DNA of 64,000 nt from Cryphonectria parasitica EP155 (taxonomy: Eukaryota > Ascomycota > Sordariomycetes > Diaporthales > Cryphonectriaceae): contig NW_024468914.1 in the NCBI RefSeq assembly GCF_011745365.1, forward strand, positions 3,126,228 to 3,190,227. The letters run 5' to 3'. The notes beneath the pieces were generated by a model that searched no databases, was not told the DNA's origin, and was given only the letters and a program-made list of their open reading frames with translations. Shown one piece after another: positions 56,050 through 64,000 of the stretch; position 1 is the first letter of the stretch, and each line of letters opens with the position of its first letter. The translations under genes and the position numbers were made by a program.

Positions 56050-56736
56050 ATGTCGACGCTCACAACTCTCCTCCAAACAAGCTCAATAATCACATCCCTC
56101 CTTGCAGCCGGAGGCATCGCAACCCTCACCTTTTTCGTCGTCCCCATCCTCCAATCCCAACCCACCTCGCGGTCCCTACCCGCAATGCGATGGCTCTTCA
56201 GCCGGGGCTCACACGTCTTCCCCACCGCAGCACTCATTTCAGCCGCTGGGTTTGGCGCCCTCGCCCTCCAGTCTCTTCCCCTGGTCTCGTGGCGGCAGCT
56301 GTGGAGGGAGGTGGCGACCTTGGGGATCAGGGCTATGAGTGCCAGGGCGCCTGGGTATGCTGCGGCGGCCTTGCTATGCCTGAGCATCGGGCCGTACACA
56401 GGCGTGGTCATGCTGCCCAACAATTTTGCCTTGATCAAGTTGAACGCCGACGAGGGCGGCTCGAGGAGCGCCCACAGCGCTGAGGTTCGCTCTCCATCGG
56501 GCGCAGCAACAGGAAAGGAGGAGAAGAGCGCCTTGGGCTCCGTCGAGGGGGAGGGTGAAGCGGATGAGTTCAAGGACCTGAGCGGGCCGCAGGAGAAGAC
56601 GAGGAGAGACGGTGGTACGGGAGCGAATGACGAGAAGGTAAGGGCGATGTTGGGGAAATTTGGGCGACAGAATCTGGTCAGGGCGGTTCTGATGGGATCT
56701 GGAGGGATGCTGGGACTTCTCACTGCACTGATGTGA
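56050..56736 (+). CDS. DUF1772 family membrane protein (anthrone-oxygenase-like fold)
   Basis: An intronless 228-aa protein. Four hydrophobic segments: ITSLLAAGGIATLTFFVVPI; VFPTAALISAAGFGALALQS; YAAAALLCLSIGPYTGVVML; and LVRAVLMGSGGMLGLLTALM. A charged cytosolic loop of about 70 residues with low-complexity Glu/Ser/Gly lies before the last helix. PYTGVVMLPNNFALIKLN and FGRQNLVRAVLMGSG are the family's recurring positions. DUF1772 includes fungal anthrone oxygenases of polyketide clusters, but no polyketide synthase is in the window, so a metabolic role is not claimed. The start at 56050 begins the first helix; no ATG is available upstream in the open frame. Confidence 0.72.
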   Translation: MSTLTTLLQTSSIITSLLAAGGIATLTFFVVPILQSQPTSRSLPAMRWLFSRGSHVFPTAALISAAGFGALALQSLPLVSWRQLWREVATLGIRAMSARAPGYAAAALLCLSIGPYTGVVMLPNNFALIKLNADEGGSRSAHSAEVRSPSGAATGKEEKSALGSVEGEGEADEFKDLSGPQEKTRRDGGTGANDEKVRAMLGKFGRQNLVRAVLMGSGGMLGLLTALM

Positions 56737-57729
56737 GGAGCATTGGACTTGCTGCTGGAGGGAACCGATTCAACTTGAGCCCGCACGGCGGGTTTGGTTT
56801 GTGATCTTTTGATTGGGGGGTCTCCGCTCGTCCGAGAGCACAATGTGTGGACAGGGACATTTGCATCTGCAATACAACATAATGCTCTATATGAGTTTGT
56901 GTTATGCCACTATTCTCAGGTACGCTACTCGCACGATGGAAGAGGTGTGGCAGCAAAACAAGAACATCAACGATAGAATGAATTCCAAGTAGATGGCAAG
57001 GCACTATTGATGATCAAATCGCATCGAAGAACCTCGGGTCATGTGAATACATATCTTACTGCATGAAAGAAACGCGCTGCCAAGACACACTTGCGACCAT
57101 GAAACCTGCTGAATGATGTTCTCTGTCGAAACTGCAGAGGCAGGCCGTAGAATAATAAGACCGGAGATGGTATAGCCCGCCGCACTGTCACTGCAAGGTG
57201 ACGTGAGATCGCGCCTCACATTACAACCCCACCTAGCCACCCCCTCAAGGCATCACTCGAAAAACAGTGGGAAAGGGTGGCGCGTGCAGGCACAGCAAGA
57301 GGTGGTGGGTACATGCGAGAACAGCCTTGCCGGTAAGTTAAATCCTTCGCCTAGCGACCCCCCCCCCCAAAAAAAAAAGAAAAAAAAAAAGAGTTATGCT
57401 CGTGGAGTGGGAAGCTTGGCTTTTCTGACATCAATACGTTTAGAGTGAGGGCATCCTGTCTGTTTATACACTTCTCACGATCGGCAGAGGCAGCCTGCAA
57501 AGCCGCGGTCCTCATCAGCACCTATACCGAAATGATTATTATAATATTATGAGACTGCCTTTGGCGTGTTGAAAGTATAAAGTCCTCCAGCGAGCCTTTT
57601 TTTCTTTTTCTTCTTTTTCTTACACTTTCAGTCCCATACAGATACTAGCAAGACCCACATTATTTTTTATCATCACTCTTTCCGTCATTAAGGGACAAAA
57701 GGAAATCCAGTCGAGAAAACTCAGCCGCC
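56737..57729. other. Intergenic
   Basis: Contains a C11 run directly followed by an A-rich tract (57358-57391) and a T/CT-rich stretch near 57596-57630 in the leader of the next gene. No gene is recognised. Confidence 0.5.
57358..57368. repeat. Poly(C) run, 11 nt, joined to poly(A)
   Basis: C11 followed immediately by an A-rich tract. Confidence 0.9.
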
Positions 57730-58027
57730 ATGTTTTACCGCAACACCAAATGGGCTGAGAGATATGCAGCCGGCCAAGCAAACCAAGTTATGCCAGGCCT
57801 AAACAGAACAGGGCGCCGTTGGGACACCGTTTTGAGATATGGCCGCGACGACTTCGAAACTGGGTCTGAATACTTCTGGTTTTACATGCACTATCTTGTC
57901 ATCACGATTGGGACCCTCCTTACGCTGGCGTTGATCATTCTCATCATCGCCATCTATGCCCACCCTCCAACGGGTAGACACCCAGATTGGAGATTTCTGT
58001 TGCTCAGCGTGCTGCCGGTGAGTTCAA

Positions 58028-58058
<31 letters not shown>

Positions 58059-58604
58059 GTGCGATCTACACGAAGGATTCACGAGGGCTTCAAGCCGAGA
58101 ACTGGCAATGCGTGTTCTAACCCAAATGACTGACAAATTTGCTGTGTAACAGAGCGTGGCCATATTTGTCTGGATATGCACCGATGGCTCGGCCGAGACC
58201 TGCATGAAACCATGGCCCAAGACGAGGCTGGCGATCGAGGCGATCGTCCTCGGGGGCTCGATAGCTTGCACGTGCCTATTCGGTGCCTTCTTCGCAAAGG
58301 TATCAAAGGAGGATTATTTCGTGCACTGTTATGCGACTATGCTTGCATTCTTGGCTGTTTTGTCGTAAGTCTGTTCTTTGCAGAGCACCCCAGTTTTGAT
58401 CTCTTTCTGGTGAAGCAATTGTTTGCTGAGAGAATCTAGTTTCACTCGTATCATTCGCATGATTGAAATGATCCTCATCGTGCTGGTGAGACCTCGTGCT
58501 GAGCGCTCAACGGCAAATGAGCCTGCTCAGGTTTGAGGGGTTCGCTGTAACAGGACATTAGCAAAGAGGCAAAAATCACAAAGGCGTACGTGTTGATTGC
58601 CTAA
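57730..58604 (+). CDS. Small multi-pass membrane protein of unknown function
   Basis: Four exons (57730-58017, 58153-58364, 58440-58485, 58554-58604) join in frame to 198 aa. A polar N-terminus of about 50 residues (MFYRNTKWAERYAAGQANQV) is followed by four hydrophobic segments: YLVITIGTLLTLALIILIIA; FLLLSVLPSVAIFVWICT; AIEAIVLGGSIACTCLFGAF; and YATMLAFLAVLSFTRIIRMI. It ends with a Lys-rich tail (ISKEAKITKAYVLIA). Four helices with short loops resemble the MARVEL-type layout, but no signature confirms this. The last two exons are very short and rest on splice-site quality and frame only. Intron 1 contains a (CT)n microsatellite (about 58028-58052). Confidence 0.6.
58028..58052. repeat. (CT)n microsatellite in an intron
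   Basis: About eleven CT units within intron 1 of the small membrane protein gene; the same motif recurs at 35690-35709. Confidence 0.8.
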
Positions 58605-58732
58605 GTAGATATATTGTATGATGTATGACATGATGGGAAACCGAGCGCAAAGGAGTTTGGGGATGCCCGTATACCATTGTTCAATTTATTCGAGAATAGT
58701 ATTCAGGGATTGGAATGAGAGAGTGAGACGAT

Positions 58733-61456
58733 TCAGAGGTTCTCTCCTCGAACGTTGACGAGCCTCAACCCAGCCGCTTCACCACTCACAAGAGTATAAT
58801 TCGTCACGATACCCGTTCCATCCCATGCAAAATTCACAACTACACCGCCCCTAATCCTCAACCCCTTGACACTGCCACCACCCCAGGCACTCGGGATAGC
58901 AGGACCCAGCACCACCGTCCTCACCTTTGTCTCCTCCTCTGCGCCGCCCGCCAGCGGCAGGTCAACCACCAGCATGCTCAACACGTTCCCCGCCCAGCCA
59001 AAGTTCATATCGATCTGGAACGGCGGGCTCTTGCCGGCATACATGCTCAGCAGGTTCGGCGCCACGTTGTTCGCGATGCTCAGCTGCAGTTCCCCGTACG
59101 CCCTCGCGCTGTCGTTCAGCCGCGCCCAGCACGCGCCGCGCCAGACCTTCGGCCAGCCAAAGTTCCCACCATCCCCGTCCGCGTCGGTGCCGTCCCCGCG
59201 GGCGAGCAGGCTGGCGCGGACGGCGTCCTGCAGCGTGGTGTTGGTGAAGCCGCTGGCGAAGCTGGCGATGGCGTAGCCCGGGTACCAGCCTACGAGGTGC
59301 GAGATGTGCCGGTGCTCTGGGTATACGTCGTAGAGGTACGCGTCTGGGACCTTCCACTCCTTCAGCACGCCCTGGGGCGAGTCTGGGTCGATGTGCACGC
59401 CGGTGTCGAGGCGGGCGAGGGCGGCTGTGGTGGAGGCGAGGAAGTCGGAGGCGGGCTCCGAGACCAGGGGCGCGGTGCGGAGGACGGCCTCGAGGACCTG
59501 GTGGATGAGCTGCTGGTAGTGTGTGCAGCCGGAGGTCGTGGGCCCTTGCTCGGGGCTGTTGCACGGGTTGACGACGAGGGTGCCGTCGTTGTAGAAGCGG
59601 TCTTCCTGCAGTTGAGAGAGCCAGAATGATGCTATGGCTTTCAAGAGAGGGTAGCCGGTCTCAACGAGCCAGGTGGTGTTCTGGCTGTAGTCGTAGTGAT
59701 CGAAAACGTGCTGCATCAGCCACGCTGCCGAGGCTGGGTCTGAAGCAGAATGGCAGAAGAGACCATGTCAGCAAGTGGGATGGGTAGAAAAGAGAACAAG
59801 GACAAAAAGGGAAGGAAAAGAAAATGAAAGGAGGACGAAGACACTACGTGAAAGGACGGTGCTGCTCACAGTTTGCCCACTGGGCTGCATTCTTCATGCC
59901 TGTGTATCCAAATATATTCATTTCGTCGTGTGTCACCCAGCCTGACCCATTATACAGCAGCTGCGCTGTCTCGCTCCCACGTGGGGCCCATGTGTTTGCC
60001 ATGTACGCAAACAGAGGCAATGACAAATCTCCCAGGCCTGTCTGCTCGGCGCCCCAGTAGTTCATCTGCAGGTTGATGTTCGCGTGGTAGTCGGCACTCC
60101 AGGCCGGCTCGAGCTGCTCGGACCATCTGCCCTGCAGGTTGGCAGGCAATGAACCCGTGCGGGACGAGGAGATGAGCAGGTGGCGTGAGTAGTCAAACAT
60201 GAGAGACTCGAGGAAGGGATTTGACGTGCTGTTAGTGTAGTGTGCGACGAGATCGGCTGTTTCCAGACTGGACGAGTTGGCCGTGTCTGGGAGATCAAGG
60301 ACGAATTGCCCCATCAGCGAAGTATAGTCGTCTATGTGGTCCTGCAGCAAGGTACTGTAGGACTGGGCCGCTGCTGATTGCGTACTCTGTTCGACGACAG
60401 GACCGGGCTCTTGTCCTCTGAAAGAGTAGTTGCTCTGCGCGTTGCCCTTTGTCTGGTCGTAGTCGGACTCGGCAGACGACACGATTGTGATGGAGTACCG
60501 GCTTGGAAGCGCAGGGATGACCAGGGATCCATCATCTTGAGAGCATGATGTACTTGTATTCCCTACAACTTGTGCGATCGAGGTGAAGTGCAGCCCGATA
60601 GAAGCTTGAGTGATGCCGTCAAGACGTGTATAGCCCGGTCCACATGTTGAGTTCACCAAGGTGCTACTCATTAGGTCGTTGGACAGGGAGACTTTCAATG
60701 CAGGTAGGGCTTCTCCGCTGCTATTAATGTTATACACGCAGCTCTGTGCCGGATAAGAGCAGAAGACCGACGTCTCAAAGCGAGTCCCATTGGCAGTCCA
60801 TCCAGACCGGTGTATGCCTGTTCTCAGATCAAGCGTCCGTGTGTAGTTTGCATATTCGTCAACGGCTCTTTCAAACGAGACTGTCAGATTACCTAATGTC
60901 TGGTAGGATCCGTAGCCGACAATATCGTTGAGGAGCTCAGAGATATCTGGGGAAAAGGGCTTCAGTATACCGCTCGTAATCATTGGGCATATCAAGACTG
61001 GAGAACTTACTTCCCGTTCCATTTTGGAATATCCACTCTCGAATGCCAGGCAGGTATTGGTATACAGGCTCAGTCGGGTTCCCACCAGTATAGTTCTACC
61101 CCCGCATTATTCAATATTCGTGATCCGAGAGAGATCTGGGAAGCCAGGCGGAAACTCACTGTTAATTCAAAGGGGCCTCCATACCATAAGGAATCTAGGT
61201 TCAGCATCAAGGTTTCTGCCCCTGGCGGCCCGAAAGGTATGGCTGTCGCTGCACGTCAACGCTCCACGTAGCGCCTATGGAAAAGGCAACTTTAATTACC
61301 TCCAAGTTTGCCATTGCCGAGAGCATAGCCGGTCTTCAAAATATAATCATCGTTGTCGCTAGATCCATATGTGGCAGGGGAACTCGACCACAAAGACGCA
61401 GCCACTGTCAGTGGAACGCCGCTGATGAGGAGTGCCAAAAGAATGGATCTCACCAT
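58733..61456 (-). CDS. GH95 alpha-L-fucosidase, secreted
   Basis: Removes terminal alpha-1,2-linked L-fucose from glycans or xyloglucan by inversion. Five exons (61456-61300, 61248-61160, 61095-61011, 60946-59870, 59739-58733) join in frame to 804 aa, the usual GH95 size. Signal peptide [20 protein letters not shown]. The N-terminal beta-domain starts [43 protein letters not shown] and YGGPFELT. The (alpha/alpha)6 catalytic part has [51 protein letters not shown], the acid-bearing [20 protein letters not shown] (Glu of NSPE is the candidate general acid), [14 protein letters not shown] and [17 protein letters not shown]. The C-terminal domain ends [19 protein letters not shown]. Numerous sequons fit extracellular function. 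Confidence 0.92.
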
Positions 61457-62005
61457 CGTCACGGTACAGTCGCATGCCCCTGTATTAACCTAGTGTAGTA
61501 CTGTAGAGCACGTTCACTGATAGGATATGACTGATGCACCTGATAAATGGCTGCTTTGTCACGGCTCGTGAACCATAGAGCATCGGACAGTTCACATATT
61601 ATGTGATTTTGACGTCTTGTTCAAATGGTTTGCATGGTGTGATGGTCCGGGTACCGGTACATTGTTCCGACATAGTCCAGTAGGTTTCGCTGTTGTCAAC
61701 CCAGAATTTCCACCAATAGCCAAGCTGCGAGAAATGTGAGAATGATGTCTGGTCTTGCGCTGTGTGGAGCGCGCGAGAGAGAGAGTGTGGGTAAATGCAG
61801 CACTGCTAAGTAGCGGTTGGAGTAGGTCGACATTGCATGAGGGGCTGCAGGCCGAGCATAGAGCGATATGTTCACCAGCGATGCATGTTTGCAAGCCTCA
61901 GTCCATCCTAGCCCAGCACAGCTAGCAGTTGATAAATTTGCAAGGGGTATCAGCAGTCAAGTGTAACTTATTCGAGGTTACTGGAGAGAGGTAATGACAC
62001 TGTTG
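61457..62005. other. Intergenic
   Basis: Promoter of the GH95 gene and 3' flank of COG5. No RNA gene or repeat is recognised. Confidence 0.55.
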
Positions 62006-63346
62006 TCACCGACCCAAGTTTCCAACAACGCTGCTCAGCATAACCGCAACCTCACGGTCCCAATTGCCAGTTTTTTCGCCTTTCTTTGCAAGTGTGCTTG
62101 GCGGTTGACAGCCTTTGACAACACATTCTCTGATAGCCGATGCCACGGTGTCCCTGTTGGTCCTGAGCGTCCTTGCGGACACGCCGCCCCTGTTCAGAAT
62201 CTCCTGAACCCGCGTCGACAGGCTGCCCGCCATTGTCCTCCAAAAATAGCTGGGCAGCGAGCCGGTCTCGAGGTAGCCAAGCAGTGGCTGCAAGATGTTG
62301 CCAAGCCCCTTCTCTGTCGCCAGATTTGGCAGCAAAGGATGCGCTGGAGCTTTGGTAGACTCCAGCACAATCTCGAGGGCGACAATGTTCTGACACCGCG
62401 CAGCGACCTCCGCCAGGGTCCGGTCGAGTGTGGGCAGTGCAGCGAGTGAGCGGTGCAGCGAGGCGATACTGCTCTGCAGCGACGTCTTCAGATAGACCTC
62501 GAGGGCAAGCAGCATCCACGTCGGTGCCCACTTCTCGCCCTTGGCCAGTGCCGTCGGCGACAGCAGATACAGCGTGGTCAGCGCAGAGATCGTCCTGGCC
62601 TTGGCCTCCTCGGACTGCGCGAAGGTGGAGGACCCGGCGGTACTGCCCATGGAAAATTCGCGTATGATCCGCTCTGCAGTCTCCCTCACGGATTTCTCTA
62701 TCGGGACCGTAACAACATCCTGCAGCGCCCGGATGGCATCTACCCTGTCTAGCCCCTGCCCTTCCTCGCCGTGGCCCTTGTGTTCAAGGATCTCCCGCAG
62801 GGCGAGTATCGTGTGCGTGCACCTTACCAGTATCCGGTGGTCTTCCTTCTTGGTGCCCGGCGCCAGCTCTGCGTGCTGGACCTCGAGCTGCCGGCCGAGC
62901 TGCAGACACCGACCGACCGCCCGGCCTAGCCTCAGTGTATCCCATAGACGGCTGGCAACCTGCTTGACCTCGTCCGCTTCGGCATGCTTCTGGATGACCT
63001 CCTTCTCGAGCTGCTGGTAGCTGTCGTTCAGGCTCTTGATCTGGCCGTCGACCTCCGAGACAATCCTGCCAGATGCTTCTGTCTGTTCCTTGGTATGGGA
63101 GAGGAGAGGTATGGCGGACCTGGTGGTCAGCAGGTCGATGTGGGAATCGATCTCCTGTATGTCGAACAAGACGCGCGACAGAGGGGTGGATAGATCGAGA
63201 GGGGTGTCGTTGGCATTGTTCGTGGAGAGGACGAGGGTGTTGGCGAAGGAGGCGGGGCTGAAGTCTGGAGCTACAAAGGTCTCGTAGTCAATGTAGGATG
63301 GTTCCTCCTCTTCTCTGCTAGGAGGTCGATCCGCTGCGCTGTCCAT
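62006..63346 (-). CDS. Conserved oligomeric Golgi complex subunit 5 (Cog5)
   Basis: Lobe-B subunit of the COG tether that steers retrograde vesicles within the Golgi and so maintains glycosylation enzymes. An intronless 446-aa protein, starting at MDSAADRPPSREEEEPSYID. Family stretches are FVAPDFSPASFANTLVLSTN, VLFDIQEIDSHIDLLTTRSA, the long coiled coil GQIKSLNDSYQQLEKEVIQK, ASRLWDTLRLGRAVGRCLQL and GRQLEVQHAELAPGTKKEDH, and the helical part RIIREFSMGSTAGSSTFAQS. The open frame extends upstream of this ATG, but without coding character. The length is near that of yeast Cog5 and shorter than animal Cog5. Confidence 0.85.
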   Translation of the reverse strand: MDSAADRPPSREEEEPSYIDYETFVAPDFSPASFANTLVLSTNNANDTPLDLSTPLSRVLFDIQEIDSHIDLLTTRSAIPLLSHTKEQTEASGRIVSEVDGQIKSLNDSYQQLEKEVIQKHAEADEVKQVASRLWDTLRLGRAVGRCLQLGRQLEVQHAELAPGTKKEDHRILVRCTHTILALREILEHKGHGEEGQGLDRVDAIRALQDVVTVPIEKSVRETAERIIREFSMGSTAGSSTFAQSEEAKARTISALTTLYLLSPTALAKGEKWAPTWMLLALEVYLKTSLQSSIASLHRSLAALPTLDRTLAEVAARCQNIVALEIVLESTKAPAHPLLPNLATEKGLGNILQPLLGYLETGSLPSYFWRTMAGSLSTRVQEILNRGGVSARTLRTNRDTVASAIRECVVKGCQPPSTLAKKGEKTGNWDREVAVMLSSVVGNLGR

Positions 63347-64000
63347 GGTGCAGGCTATGCGGTGGATCAGGACGCTTGAGACTGTGTCGCGGACCTCGTC
63401 GATGCCACGGAGACCCTCAATTGGCGAGGCTTGTCCACCTTGGGATTTTCCCGTAGAGACAGAATAGCCCCTGTAATCATCAATTGGGGCGGGGTGAGAG
63501 GATGGCAACTGAGAAGTCTCGCCTGATCGACCTCGACACTGCGTGTTCTGCAAGGGAACTTGTTCTCGTTCAAGTTGTACTGGCTTTCGTGAGAGTCGCA
63601 TGTGGCAGCTATGGAGACCGGGAGCTTGGGTCACTCTAGTGGCTTGACTGATCCATCAATGCCCCTGGACCCTGCCAGCCCTTGTCAACAGGGTTCTGTA
63701 GTTATGTCCTATACTGTACTGTATTGCGCTGTGTGCCACAGTACATGGTACCTGCGTTATCCTAGTACAGCGAGTCCTCGACAGCACTGCAGATCTCGTA
63801 AATACACATGACAGATATCTGAAACGGGTGGTGCATATATGAACCATTCTGAATACTTTGGGAAGAGTACAGGAGAAAGTCATACACTAGCCATCAATTT
63901 CTCAAGCGCATCCTAGGAACGCAGAGGCAGAGGAACAGACTCGATTATACTCTTCACAGCTCAGTGTAATAACTGTGGCGCCAGGTGAGTACCAAGGTAC
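63347..64000. other. Intergenic to window end
   Basis: Upstream region of COG5. The minus frame stays open to 63634 but reads as leader. No further gene is recognised before the window ends. Confidence 0.5.

Overview
The window looks like nuclear DNA of a filamentous ascomycete, most likely a Sordariomycete. Genes are single units on both strands with short GT-AG introns of about 50-150 bp. Wobble positions in coding exons are strongly GC-rich. The families present are typical of Pezizomycotina: a secreted Mn-type lipoxygenase, a GH95 fucosidase, and 2EXR, DUF6594 and DUF1772 proteins. No rRNA, tRNA, transposon or CRISPR array could be supported.

Layout. 1-4.7 kb: a secreted Kex2-type repeat precursor with three KR-bounded amphipathic units (1166-2050, minus). 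4.7-16 kb: mostly housekeeping genes, namely prefoldin subunit 3 (PAC10), the phosphatidylinositol transfer protein SEC14, the kinetochore subunit Mis14/Nsl1, a small conserved protein of unknown function, and the 26S proteasome ATPase RPT3. 16.6-28 kb: a 78-aa cysteine-rich protein, a DUF6594 membrane protein, a membrane-associated alpha/beta-hydrolase, a hotdog thioesterase, an AMMECR1 protein and an atypical Ras-like GTPase. 28-41 kb: a long gene-free stretch, an orphan MIF4G-fold protein, a PLP-dependent decarboxylase, and the divergent pair MSH2/TRM10 sharing a 401-bp promoter with an ACGCGT element. 41-64 kb: secreted and accessory genes (lipoxygenase, pepsin-like aspartic protease, GH95 alpha-L-fucosidase) interspersed with a 2EXR acidic protein, a MYND-finger gene of doubtful integrity, a DUF1772 protein and a small multi-pass membrane protein, ending with the Golgi tethering subunit COG5.

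The genes do not form an obvious biosynthetic cluster. The most distinctive locus is the repeat precursor at 1.2-2.0 kb. No UstYa-like or other peptide-tailoring enzyme is visible within the window, so it reads as a stand-alone secreted peptide precursor. A second recurring oddity is long pure C/G homopolymers: nine runs of 11-17 nt, all in intergenic or intronic DNA. Exon boundaries were inferred by eye from splice signals and reading-frame continuity. They are firm where flanking exons join in frame with family-conserved residues, and are flagged where they do not.
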